Shown here in pieces: positions 45,270 through 57,906 of a DNA stretch of 64,000 nt (positions within the stretch are counted from its first letter, which is position 1; each line of letters begins with the position of its first letter). Origin of the DNA: Hesseltinella vesiculosa (lineage: Eukaryota > Mucoromycota > Mucoromycetes > Mucorales > Cunninghamellaceae); the NCBI GenBank assembly GCA_002104935.1, contig MCGT01000035.1, positions 218,399-282,398 of the forward strand, written 5' to 3'. The translations under genes and the position numbers were made by a program. The notes beneath the pieces were generated by a model that made no database searches, had not been told where the DNA came from, and worked only from the letters and a program-made list of their open reading frames with translations.

Positions 45270-48166
45270 CTACTTTGACAATAAGCGTAGGCCGTCCAAT
45301 TTCACAAAGATACCACGCTGAGGGTCGGTTTGAAAATAGCGTACGCCTTCGGTCTGACCATCGTTCTGACCCACTAGAAAGAAAAGAGAGTGAGGTTTGA
45401 CGGAGTGGATAGAGAGAGAACTTACCTCGACTTTCCAATTCGACCCCGGCCCAGACGCCTTTGGCGAAGTGGACTTTGCCGATAAACTTGATGCGGCCCA
45501 ACGTAGGTAAGGGTCGATGGAGGAGCTCGACTTTGGCGTCGAGGACAAGAATACCAGTGTCATCATCGTCATCGTCTTCGCTGGAACTGGCACTATGATG
45601 ACCCAACGACCAGATGGATTTCCGGGGAGACTTGTGGCGACGGCGACGGGCACCCTTGGCCGTCATGACACGAGCACGGATGGGTGTTTCGGGCAATTCA
45701 AAGGTCAGACGGGAAGGGCGGGGTCGAGAGGAAGATGGGTTGGGCGTGAGGGTAGGTGGAGGCGCATCGGTGGAGGGCGAGTTCGGCTGGGTGGTGGGGG
45801 GTATTGAAAGAGGCGAGGAGGGGGTGAAGAGCGGTATCAAGGCATGGGTTGGTATATCCAGAGGTAAGAGGGTATCGGCAAGACAAGCGTTTTTTTCTTT
45901 GCGGGGACGGAAGCGTTGGCGGGGGGTGGAGCGAGGCTGCGAGGACGAGGCTTGTTCGCTGTCGGACAAGCTCTTATCAAGGTTTTCGTCGGAGGGAGGC
46001 AAGTTGGCGATACAGGTGGGAGGGGTCTTGGTGCCGGTCAAGGAGTCCAGCCAAGAGCGATGCTTTTGACGAGGGGAGCGCATGGACATGGAGCCCAAGG
46101 ACAGTCGGCGGTTCTGCTTGAGGTCGGGCGAGGTGGGGGCGGTAGGGTGGGTGGGTTGATGTGATTGAGTGTGGACAAGGTCATTGCGGCGTTGGTTAGA
46201 TGATTTGGCTTTGAAGCCAAATAAGCTGGAGGTGGTGTTGGAGGCATCGGATGTATGCGGTTTGATCAAGGTGCGGTAGGGTACGTTGATATCTAAAAAG
46301 CGGGAGAGAGAAATGAGTGGGTATGCCATGCGCGCATGTCCTGTCTTACCATCGGCTAGTTGGCGCAGCCATTCCTTTTCGAGGGATTGGAACCCGCCCA
46401 GGGATTTGATGATGGACTTGCGGTCGGCAATGTAATCGACACATTTGCGGCGGGCATCAAGGAGCACCCCATCGACTGCAACGTTCTTGACGATTTCCTG
46501 CCGGCCCATGAGGTCGCGGACGATGGCCAGATAAAAGACGGTGGCGTTGGTGTCGTTCATGCCTTGGTCCAGCAGACGGGTCAGAGCAAAGTTAAGGAAG
46601 TCGACGGAGAAGACGCCGCCGATGCCGTCGACGCAAGAGAGCAAGATGGGGTATTCGACGGTGTAGTAGTCAAATTGCCGGGAGACCAAGGTGACGGTAT
46701 GCTGCAAAAGGGCATGCAGCAGCGCAAGGAGCGGCTGGGACCACGTGGGCAGAGGATCGGCACTGCGAATGCGGGACAGACACAGATGAAAGGCGTGCAT
46801 GATGTGGATGGCGTTGTGGCGGGTGATGTTGTCCAGGAGGCGCTGCATCAGCTTGGGCAAGAGCTCGGCTAGGCGGGACCGACTGGCGGCATCGACTTGG
46901 TCATCGGCATTGTCGGCGGGTGGGGTGTCCTGGAGGCTGTGGTCGAGGGAAGAGCGAGGGGTGAGGGAAGAGCGAGGGGTGAGCGAGGCGCGGGCGTCAA
47001 AGAGGGCGTCGATGGCAGCCGGCAAGGTGCCGTTGGCCAGGTCCTGGTCGTCCATCATTTCGATGATCAGCAAGCCAAAGGTTTTCTGAGACCAGAGCGC
47101 CGGCAGGGTTTGGATGGGGTCGGTGTAGAGGGCGGTGAGCTTGTCGAGCAGAGGAGCAAGGGTGGGGTACTTGTGGGCGAGGGCCAGGATGGACGGCAGC
47201 AGGACGGCACAGGTGTGGCAGGTGCAGTCGAATTGGTGGCACAGGAGGGCGATTTGGTGCAGGGCGGCCTGGCCGAGGGTGTCTTGCATGGAAAGAAAGT
47301 GACTGCCGTCGTACACCTTGACCAATTGACGCAGCAGGTATTTTTTGTTATCGATGGCATGGGGCAGTGGCTGGGCGAGGCTGGGCACATGGAGGGTGTC
47401 GGTGTAGATAAAGTGGAGGACAATGTCCAAGGTGGCAGGCGTAAACAGATCGCCGGGCAGCTGCACAAGAGCGGTTTGGCTGAGGACTGAGGCAAGATAG
47501 GACGAGCGGGCAGCCAGCAGGAACCGATGGGCGTGGACAGGATCGGTCAGAGGCAGCTCTTCTGGTTGGGGGTCGGCGGGGGGTTGAGCGGTTTTGATGA
47601 TGCTGCGAACCTGGTTGTCGTGGGAAGAGGACGGCGGCGAGGTGGTAGCAGGCGTCGAGGGTGAGGAAGGCGGTTTTTTCTTTTTGCTAGGGCGTAAGAT
47701 ATGAAGGGTGGCGTCACCGTAGAGGTCGTCTTTCCGTATCCTTGCGATATCGTCTTGCCAGAGGTTGGGGGGAAGTAAAGGTGTTGCTTGGTCTTGTAGC
47801 TGTGTGTTGTCATGAGGTGGATTGTTGCTAGTGGGGCTGAGGGGAATATCAGCCTCGTCGACATAATAGGCTCGTAACAACGTTTGCCATGTACCTTTGG
47901 GCAAGTCTGATACCAGCTTGAGAGGCTTGTCTTGACATTGTTCAAACGCATCGCAGCCAAGCTTTTCTTTTAAACTAGGAGGCATGCGGCTGGTCAGCAA
48001 GGCTATTGAAACAAAAAGTCAGCATGGAAACAGAGGGGTAAACAAAGGCTCAGATACCTCGGTGAGCATGCAGATCGTCAATGGTGACATCAGGGTGATA
48101 GTTCAAAGGTGTTTGTACGACTTTGTTTAACGCATCCTTTAATGAGCTTTTTGGCGCTGGATACAT
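45270..48166 (-). CDS. BTB/POZ + CAP-Gly protein, 929 aa
   Basis: Three exons: 48058-48166, 45426-48002, 45270-45373, GT-AG and in frame. A BTB/POZ fold spans about 125-245, interrupted by a Lys/Ser/Pro insert. It begins DDLYGDATLHIL and continues HAHRFLLAARSSYLASVL and TPATLDIVLHFIYTDTLHV. A long helical region follows (about 250-620), then a disordered Ser/Pro region. The last about 80 residues are a CAP-Gly domain (GRIKFIGKVHFAKGVWAGVE, then GQNDGQTEGVRYF and GIFVKLDGLRLL). The intron splits the domain just before the GQNDG loop. CAP-Gly binds microtubule ends or EEY tails, while BTB dimerises or recruits CUL3. I infer a microtubule-linked adaptor. A repeated SLTPRSS sequence lies near 365-380. 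Confidence 0.9.
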
Positions 48167-48798
48167 GGCCAATCTATTTTTTTTAAAAAAAAAAGCTGAT
48201 AGTCTTTTGAAAATATAGTAAAGAAGAAAAATAAAAAAAATAGGCTGGCGCTTTGAGAAAAAGTTTAAAATGGCAGGGCGTGGCGCCCCTTTATAAAGTG
48301 TAAAAACTTGCTCATGTCCAAATCAGGATGCTCCATCATTTTTACATTTCCCTGGAATAGACTCGACAGGTAGAAAAAAAAAATGGCTCATTTTTTTTTG
48401 AATCTTAGTTTGGAACCGAGTACTTTTTGCCAAGACGGATGATCGGAACCGCATTACGTCCCTTTTTCATATAAAAAAACCAGAGAGAAAAAGAAAATCT
48501 AGAAGCATGGTCCTACTGCAATAAACGTATCCAAGGGCTCGATTCCCTTTTTTGTATCACGCAGGTGTCTGAGCTTGAGGCGTCTTGGCAAAAAACTAAT
48601 CGACCGTGCATGGAAACCACATTCAAGCTTGCCTTTTAACGATCACTCGCCACACGCCGAAACATGCTTCTTTTTTTAAAAATCCAGTTACGGGATTTCC
48701 GGCGCCGTGCCCGTCTATTGATTCATTTGGTATGAGGTCGAGGCCGAGGAGCGAGTGGTCATCGTTTATACGTTTTCACAAAAAAAAAAGTCTATGGA
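48167..48798. other. intergenic between two minus-strand genes
   Basis: Upstream region of the BTB gene, with T/A runs near 48176-48192 and a TTTATAAAG motif near 48290 (possible TATA about 125 bp from its ATG). No other gene is supported. Confidence 0.4.
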
Positions 48799-49844
48799 TC
48801 ACGCCAGCAAGGCTGATACTACCTCGGCACAGCCAATAATAAACAATAGGACCGAGATATCTTGCACCAAGCAAGTCCAAATTAGTCGATACCGAAGGAA
48901 GATCGTGACTATCTGGTTCAGTGGTGGTGGCAGTTGTGTGGCAAGTGCTCCAAGCGTAGAGACTGTGGCAATCTGGCCCTGATATGAAAAAAAAAAAAAA
49001 AAAAAAAGTGAGGGGACATTTCATGGACGCTTAGGGATTCCCTGTTCATACCTTTTGATAAAAAAAGCGTGCTGATTGCAATCCAAGCTCCATGGTTGCA
49101 AAATACCAAAACAGTGGCTAGGACAAATGCGAGAGTGAGGTTGGATGCTTCTCAAAAAAAAAAAAAAGGGCTTTACCACATGACCACCTTGCACGGTATA
49201 ATCACTTGAATGATTCAACAAGGAGGCCAGCCGGTCTAGACCAGCGTTGGACCATTCCATCCACACAGCATAAAAGCCCAGCAGGACCATGGAGGTTAAA
49301 TGCAACAGGTTCCAATACTTGACGGTTGGGTCCAAGGGCGAGGCCGGGCCGGGAGGCGTGGTCCCAGGCATACCGGCCGGCATGGTTCCAGCAGCTCCTG
49401 TCATGGCCGACAGCAGGCCAGGAGGCATGCCGCCTTGACGAAACATGTCATCCATGTTGCCACCACCAAACATGGCCATGGGATCGCCACCAAACATATT
49501 CAGAGGATCCAGCGGAGGAGGCGCACCCAGCTCATCGCTTGGATCATCGTCCAGTCGTGGATGGTCATGGGTGGGACCACGTGGTAAGGAAGTTGATGGA
49601 CCGGATGATGTGGATGGGCTAGGCGTAGGTGATGCCGTTCGATGCGCTAATCAGTAGGAAGAGATAGAAACATGACCGTCTATGAAGTGTTTTTTTTGAT
49701 GTTGATGTTGTTTGTTTTTAGAAGATGCTTACGAAAGGCAGTGCCAGTAATTCGGTTGAGACGATCGCCAGCTCCGGCCATGATCTTTTGTTGTCGTCGT
49801 TGACGTCGTTTTTCTTGTTTTTCCCTGTCGGTCAGTTCGGCCAT
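48799..49844 (-). CDS. GET2: GET complex membrane receptor subunit GET2-like, 275 aa
   Basis: Four exons: 49733-49844, 49177-49646, 49052-49117, 48799-48978, all GT-AG. The N-terminus is the GET2/CAML signature: an acidic start, a basic cluster (KRRQRRQQKI), then GAGDRLNRITGTAF, the segment known to bind the GET3 ATPase. A Pro/Gly/Met-rich linker follows (residues about 40-125). Three hydrophobic spans come last (LLHLTSMVLLGFYAVWM; PLFWYFATMELGLQSARFF; ISVLLFIIGCAEVVSALLA). The protein sits in the ER membrane and receives tail-anchored proteins with GET1. The last intron has a T20 run before its acceptor. Sequence outside the motif is divergent, as usual for this family. Confidence 0.88.
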
Positions 49845-49940
49845 GGAGAATATGTACACGGAGAGAAAAGCTTCAGAAAAAAAAAATGGGGCGCTCACTT
49901 TTTTTTTTTTATGCAAAAAATAAAAAAAAAATAAAAGAAT

Positions 49941-51038
49941 TCAAGAGGCATGCGATTTAATAGGGGTATCATTAGAAAACAGGGGATGCAGAAACGAAGA
50001 CAGACGGTCAAATAGCATGTCGGTGGAGGTATCAATAAAGGAGGAGATGTAAAAGGACGAGTTGGGCTTCATGGTCAAGGACGAGAGCTTGGCCACGCAA
50101 ATCAGAGGCAGCGGCAACGTGGGAGCCAGGTCTTGGACCAGCTGAATCATCGAGGTCATCAGGTGTGCAACGTAATCAAGACAATAATAGCGCATCTGTT
50201 CGGCCCATCGGTGCAAGTCTTCGAAGGTCAAGGACCAGTCGCGATGACGGTCGACTTTTTCATACCAGCATTTCCAGCCCACACCATCGTCTTCGAGCAG
50301 CGGTTGGAGCAGACAGATCGGCTGAGCCGGCTGGCCATGGACACACGACTGGGTGGGATGGATCACTTGCACATTCATCCAGATGGCTGTGCGCTCGTCG
50401 AATGGATCACAATAGTAAGAGTGGATCAGCCAGCGCAACAGCAGGCCATCGGTCGGCGGCAGGTCGAGAGGATCGAGGTGGCGGCGACTTCTTGGTGCGC
50501 GTTTTTGTTGTTCGCAGCTCTGTTTCAAATAACCACACAGAGACAGCACATCGTCCGAGTGGATAAAGGCCATGATGGGCCGGCCCACAAGCAAGCCGTC
50601 AGGGTGTGGAAAGTCATTGGATGGGTGAGCGCGGACAATGGTGCCATAAGCATTCAGACCAAGCAAGGTGATCGGGGCTGCCTTGTCCGACGCTGGAAAG
50701 GGCAACGGTGGCACGATCTTTTGCACAAGACAGTAGTCCAGCCCCGAAGTCAAAAAGGGGTCTCGGTGGATACAAATACGGAGCTGGAGCCATTGCTGGG
50801 TCTGGGCGTGACGTACATTGACACAGTGCTGATGCTTGCCACTGTCCAAGGTCGAGAAGCTTAGGATGGAGGTGGATTGATGGAGAAGTTTTTCAGGTTG
50901 GCTGTTGCTGTATCCCAGCATGTCAAACACCTGATCCGAGGCCGTGACAATCACTTGATCCTTGTGATTGACAATCAGCAAGGACGATGACCGCAAGGGA
51001 CATCCATCAAAGCCATGGGGTGTAGCTGTCATAGTCAT
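49941..51038 (-). CDS. tandem PAS-domain protein, 365 aa
   Basis: Single-exon frame from ATG 51038 (MTMTATPHGFDG). The frame continues further upstream through a pyrimidine-rich stretch ending TATATTAG, more likely a 5' UTR or intron. Two PAS-like units are visible: SSSLLIVNHKDQVIVTASDQ through LLHQSTSILSFS, and ITLLGLNAYGTIVRAHPSND through GRPIMAFIHSDDVLSLCGYL. The LOV photoreceptor Cys motif is absent, so light sensing by flavin is unlikely. There is no zinc finger or kinase. The layout recalls white-collar or VVD-type PAS proteins without output domains; a partner-binding or ligand-sensing role is inferred. Confidence 0.78.
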   Translation of the reverse strand: MTMTATPHGFDGCPLRSSSLLIVNHKDQVIVTASDQVFDMLGYSNSQPEKLLHQSTSILSFSTLDSGKHQHCVNVRHAQTQQWLQLRICIHRDPFLTSGLDYCLVQKIVPPLPFPASDKAAPITLLGLNAYGTIVRAHPSNDFPHPDGLLVGRPIMAFIHSDDVLSLCGYLKQSCEQQKRAPRSRRHLDPLDLPPTDGLLLRWLIHSYYCDPFDERTAIWMNVQVIHPTQSCVHGQPAQPICLLQPLLEDDGVGWKCWYEKVDRHRDWSLTFEDLHRWAEQMRYYCLDYVAHLMTSMIQLVQDLAPTLPLPLICVAKLSSLTMKPNSSFYISSFIDTSTDMLFDRLSSFLHPLFSNDTPIKSHAS

Positions 51039-52859
51039 GCCGCTAATATATAAAACGCTTAAATAAAGGAAAGGAGAGGTGATTTGGAGAAAAAAGAAAT
51101 AAAAAGGGCAAGGGCGAAAATAAATTCTTTTAATTCTTTCGTTTGCTCTTGGGTCATCATCAGACATTCCTTTTGTGTGTCACCGTCCTTGTCACACCGA
51201 TTTTCACATGCATTGTCGAGAACAATCAATCCACGTTTTTTCCTTTGAGCCTCGCTTTTCTTCTGGGGACGTCTTCACTGAATGCATTTCCCTTGTTTCC
51301 ACGTTTTTTTTTTTTTCTCTTTGAAATCAGCCTATCCTTTTTTGTTTGGTGCCAAAATCAGTTTAGGACAATCGATTTCATATGATCCTTTGGATGTAAA
51401 CATTCTACTCCTGAACAAAAAAAGTGTTTGAAACTGTCATTTTTTTTTCTGGCCACGCAGCAAGATAAATAAACAATGAATGTCTGGCAAAGAGACACAC
51501 GCAGCAGGAGGAGAAAAACGGCTCTGCCTCTGTCCATCGAGCGAGCGATAGGCACTGCCCATATGAAATCGTCCACAAGTTGGCTACCAATCCACTTGGC
51601 CGTTCCAGCATCCATTCCTTTTACGAGAATCTGCTGTCATTAGAAACTTCGGCTCAAGATGGCGTGGGGTCTTCTTTTTCTAAAGCAATGGAGGCCAACC
51701 ATTAGGCAGCCAATCAGAATCAGACAGCCTGGTACTGTAAGTCCAAGAAAATCAAGTGCCAGCCTTCTAGCTCTTACCTTGGTTGTCTGAGAGAGTTGCT
51801 ATATTAATCACAGTCGTCTCTCATCCTTTTGAACTCGTGTGCAAAATTAAGAATGAATTGACTTGGCGCAACATTGCGCTGTGATTTTTAACCGGATCGC
51901 CTGGGGATCCCCTGGTAAAATGGCCGATTTTTCATTTTTTAAAGCTGGGGAATCGGAAGTGTCAAAACAAAACGGATCAAACGTTGGCTGGGCAACCTTG
52001 ATGAATCGACCTGATTTTTTCAGCACCATCCTCATCTATGCATTTGCACACCCACACATCATCTCCTATCGATCTGATGACTCAAAAGTGCTCTGCTGTG
52101 TTTGGTTTTTTTTTTTTTTCGAAAAGAACTGAATTGACGGTGGCAGTATTCAATCTCCGCGCGGCCATCGCTTCTGGCTGGACAACTGAAGCCGAGGCGT
52201 TGATTTTTTTAAGCGCCCTACAGATTCGAATCATCACAAAAGCTAGAGGTCCCCCTCTGGGATTTGGCTGGATTTCGTTAGAGCATCCTCAAGCAGACCT
52301 CCATCGATGGTGCCAAGTGCATGCAGGCAGCCTAGAATGAGAAAATGCCCGTTTGGTACCGATGATGAGTTAGGGCCTGTCACTTTGGTCAGTCTGGAGC
52401 ACACTGCACAAGCGCGGTAGCACACCCTGCCGTCCTTTCTCACTTGTGAGGTGAATGCTCTGAAATGGAGAAAGGAAGAGCTTTCGTCGAGCGAAAACTG
52501 CTCTGACCTTGAAAAATAAAAGTGAAATCGTTTAGCCTAATGAAAAGTGGGGTAGCCATTTCCCACGCATGGGCGCGATGACGACAAAAGAAGAAACCCA
52601 TATGTGTGAGTGGGGTAATCTTTTTTTTTTTTTTTTTTTTTGAAAAAAGCACGGTACAAGGCAACGATGGTGAAGACTGCCGATCAATGGAAAAAAAAGA
52701 AAGGGCGTCCAGGCACCATGGAAGTGTAGCCAATGGCGGTTGTGTTCATATGCGATTGCTAAGCGGCAATCTTTGGCCGACTTTTTTTTAAACCGGCCGT
52801 TTTCCCAGCTTTCTCCTTTTTTTTTTTTTTTGTACTTTCAAGTCATTTGATTTTTCATT
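51039..52859. other. gene-poor intergenic region, 1.8 kb
   Basis: Lies between opposite starts (PAS gene minus, nitronate monooxygenase gene plus). It contains T-runs (51305-51317, 52106-52120, 52621-52641, 52817-52831), CCAAT-like elements and a segment similar to 30759-30856. Frames up to about 100 codons show no family features. Confidence 0.4.
51925..52027 (+). repeat. possible dispersed repeat, copy 2
   Basis: Shares GCTGGGGAAT, TTGGCTGGGCAACC and a following ATCGAC...TTTTTTCA block with 30759-30856, in the same order and spacing within a few bases. Confidence 0.35.
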
Positions 52860-54191
<1,332 letters not shown>

Positions 54192-54403
54192 AGTTTGTTC
54201 TTGTAGAATAAAAATAATAAAAAAAGATCATGGCTCCATGTGGTTTTGACTCAAAAGCAATGCAGGTTGTGTCATTGGTATCCGAAACGCCATTGGCTCC
54301 ATGTCAACGACATTGAATCCCCGATGAAATTTTTTTCTCTTTGGCAGATGGATCCTTGTTTGTTTTTCTTTTTTTTTTCCTCCTCTTTTTTTCAAATTGT
54401 AAA

Positions 54404-55692
54404 ATGTCCCCTCCCGTTGGTGGTAGCAAGTCTGAATCCTTTACTGCTCGTTTCCTTGGTAGTGCCAGCTCTGGCGTATTGGAATTGGTGTTGTTCCATC
54501 CTGTCGACACTGTCGCCAAGCGTCTCATGTCCAATCAATCCAAGGTAAAAAAAAAAAAAAAGTTGCATAAACCCCCCCCCTGGAACCATTCAATGACAAT
54601 TGAATCAATTGAATCATGGGCGTGGATAAAAACAGAGGGAGAGACATGGCAAATAATAAAGGAAGGGGGAAAGAGAAAGAATCGATCAGCATGATCAAGT
54701 CCCCTGGTGCCTGAATGTACATTGCAGTGGCTAACTCACTGCTTTTGATTAGATCTTCTTGCCCAGTAACAGCTTTGCTCAAAACAAGGCTGCTTTGGAT
54801 GTGGTGTTGTTCAAGGTAAGGACTTTCTTTATTTGGGAGGCAGCGTTGAAAATGACTCACCTCGGGTTTGCGTTTTAGGAAGCTGCCAACCAAAAGTTTT
54901 TGCAAAAGTATGCATCGCTGTTTCCTGGCCTTGGTTTTGCTGCTGGCTACAAGGTGACTCAACGTGTGTACAAGTATGGTGGCCAGCCCTTTGTGCGAGA
55001 CTACTTTGACAAGCACCACCGTAGCCTGTTTTTGGATACCTTTGGCGAAAAGACCGGCAAGACCATCATGCACGCCACTGCCGGTAGCGTGGTGGGCATT
55101 GGTGAAATTGCTCTGTTGCCTTTGGATGTGTTGAAGATCAAGCGTCAAACCAACCCTGAAGCTTTCCGTGGCCGAGGCTTCTTGTCCATTGTGCGTGACG
55201 AAGGCTGGGGCCTGTACCGTGGTGCCGGCTGGACGGCTGCCCGAAATGCTCCCGGCTCGTTTGCCCTGTTCGGTGGTTCGGCCTTTGTCAAGGAATACAT
55301 CTTTGGCTTGGAAGACTACAGCAAGGCTACTCTGTTCCAAAACACCTGCGCCTCTGTCGGTGGGGCCGTTGCCTCCATCACCGTTGCTGCCCCCTTGGAT
55401 GTCGTCAAGACCCGTATCCAAAACCGCAACTTTGAAAACCCCGAATCTGGCATGAACATCATCAAGAACCTCATAAAGCAAGAAGGTTTCGGCGGCTTTT
55501 TCAAGGGCTTGACCCCCAAGATCTTGGTGGTAAGCTAGGTTTTTTTTTTTTTTTGCGAGTCACATGGATTGACCCTTCTTCTTTCTATAGGTTGGCCCCA
55601 AGCTCATGTTCAGTTTCACCGTTGCTCAACAATTGATTCCCAAGTTTGACAAGATGCTCCGCGGCGAATCTGAACAAAAGGCCACCGCCTAA
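54404..55692 (+). CDS. GGC1: mitochondrial GTP/GDP carrier, 318 aa
   Basis: Four exons: 54404-54544, 54753-54815, 54879-55529, 55591-55692, all GT-AG. Intron 1 has an A15 run right after the donor. Three carrier repeats are seen with signatures PVDTVAKR, PLDVLKIKR and PLDVVKTRI. The end GPKLMFSFTVAQQLIPKFD is characteristic of the Ggc1/Yhm1 group. It exchanges GTP and GDP across the inner mitochondrial membrane and is linked to mitochondrial iron homeostasis and genome maintenance in yeast. Length fits the group (about 300 aa). It follows the nitronate monooxygenase gene in the same direction after 212 bp. Confidence 0.92.
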
Positions 55693-57793
55693 GTTGCTCT
55701 GTTCATTGCCAACCTCTTTTGATTCCCCCCACCCCTCTCTCGACTTTTCTGCAATTGAGCATGTTTTCTCCATCCCCATATCGCATAACACCCGTCCTGG
55801 TACGATCATAGACATTTTGCGTTTTTTTTTCCACTCGTTTATCAACTAAAAAAAAAAAAAAAAAGCTACCACCAAATCCCAAGGCGAGGAACGTGTCGGA
55901 CGCCGGAGTTTCCGATAACGGTCCGAGACCGATTTCGTCCTACCCAAAAGTAGAATAGAAGGGAAGCAATTTTGTGGAGAAGCAAAAAAAAAACATAATA
56001 ACTCCATCCACATTGTTCAAACCAGGCAAGTGCCACGATCGCCTCTTAGCATGAAAGGAGGTGGCATTGTGGCCAAGCGAAGTATGTGGCCAAGCGAGAT
56101 ATGTGGCCAAGCAAGGCAAGGAGAGCCGGAGTGTTTTTAGAAAAGGGGTAAACCCTCCTGGTTTTATATCTTGCTGTGGCGGTCCACTGTCTTCGTATCC
56201 TTGACAAGAAGACACATTTCTTTTTTGCCAAGGGCATGGACACAACGGCTGCAGCGGAAGCTGGGTGTGCTCGGAAGGACAAGCTTGTGCAACAACCGGA
56301 ACGACATCAAAAAAAAAAGATGACGAGTCCTCCGGGAAAAATTTACCCGTGCGCATTTTCCGCTGGGCGTTTTTGCTGCAGTCTAAAAATAAATCACGGA
56401 GGAAACGTGGACACTCTTGGAAAAGGAGGTGTAACCACATGACTCTCGGGGATAGGCATTTGACTCCATTTGGTCAATGACTTCATTGCCAAGCCTTTTC
56501 CGTTTCTTGGTGAGCATGCCTCAACAACGACAATACATGGATGACATCTTCCAAGAACTGTCATGACAACCATGACATCACTCTACTGAATCCATCTCAT
56601 CTACTAGCTCTCGTCTCTTGGCACCAACCTCCCTTCTCATTCCACCTAGTTACCTTCCCTGCAGCATACTGATGTTTCCTCATAACAATTGCAAAATGGC
56701 TGGAGAAGAGACAAGAAAAAAGTGAGCGAGAGCAAAAAAAAGGAAAAGCAAAAGAGAGACAATGAAAAAGTCGAATGGAAAGCGGGCCTTTTTATAATCG
56801 TTTGCTTCCTCCAGCCACACCCAAAACAAGCGACCAAAAAGACAACCAAGTCCATTTTTTAATTTTTCTTTTGTTTTTTTTTTGAAAGTTTAATCTGGGG
56901 AAAATCCAATGCCACAATGAAAAAAAAGGGTCTTGGCGAGTGATGCCTTTTTTTTTTCAGGAGACGAAATCCGACTAGACCCGATTAGGAAATCTGGGCA
57001 TGCACTGCATTGATTTTTCGTTTTTGCCTGCATCCACCCATATTGGTAAAGAGCCGAGTTGCGTAACATGGTACAAAAAAATTTTTTTTGCCAATCAAAT
57101 CTCCAACCGATGGCCAACGTGATATCATGATGTCACAAAAATCTCAAGGAATTGGTACAATGTCGATGCAATGCCTTTTTGAGCCATCCGGTCTCTCTCC
57201 ATTTTTTTTTTAAAAATAGATTCCCTGGAGAAGAATGGTTCTCCTTGGCAAAAAAAAAAAAAAGATGACGTCGCCATTATCATCACGTAAAAGTTTTTAT
57301 CATTCCCTGCCCTCCTTTTTTTATTTTTTACAAAAGGAGGGGGCGAAAGTCTTCTTTACGCGCGCAACGGATGCTCGGCAAGTCGTTAATTTTGATTGGT
57401 CACACGTGGTGGAAGCCCCACCCGTTTCTATTACACAGTGTGTTCCCAAACAAATACAAACCGATGTTGCCGGTTGCATCCGCGAAACTTTAATTCTTTT
57501 CCGTTCAGATCATAAAAAAGTACGTGTTGTAAAAAGGTGAAAACCGTATTAAAATTAAAAAAAAAGGGGGAAACAGCTAAATATAGATTATTTTGACAGT
57601 TCATTATTAAACTAGGGGGAGGTAACTAAAAATCTTCCCCGTGGCAAAGCAAAAAAAAGAACGATGCCAATGATATCAATGGGCGGCATCTTGCCTTTTT
57701 TAGCACCACTGATTCCGTTGTGATTACAACGTGCGTCACCCAAGTCGGCCCCTATTTTCGTCCGTCCTCGTGTTACCCACCTTTTCGAAAGGA
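55693..57793. other. gene-poor region, 2.1 kb
   Basis: No supported gene. It holds an A-run at about 55849-55864, the 17-bp tandem repeat at 56068-56118, and many T/A runs (56871-56883, 56948-56958, 57200-57211, 57249-57262). The frames of 70-166 codons cross homopolymers and lack family features. Confidence 0.4.
56068..56118 (+). repeat. 17-bp minisatellite, three units
   Basis: Three head-to-tail units of TGTGGCCAAGCGARRTA form: TGTGGCCAAGCGAAGTA, TGTGGCCAAGCGAGATA and TGTGGCCAAGCAAGGCA. The first 11 bases are identical in all three. They lie in intergenic DNA. Confidence 0.75.
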
Positions 57794-57800
57794 TATAAAA
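57794..57800 (+). promoter_or_regulatory. TATA box
   Basis: TATAAAA, 107 bp before the ATG at 57907, followed by two T-runs. It is a likely core promoter of the coiled-coil gene. Confidence 0.5.
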
Positions 57801-57906
57801 AGAACCCTTTTTTTTTTAATTCCTTTTTTTTTTTTTCTTCTTCTTCACAAGTATTCCCTCGCTTTACTTTTTTATACCTCTTCTTGCATCCCCACTTCTC
57901 ACAACC

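Noticed and set aside
55940..56440. 166-codon minus-strand frame over the minisatellite region
   Set aside because: Crosses homopolymers and the tandem repeat, and has no motif or supporting splice signals.
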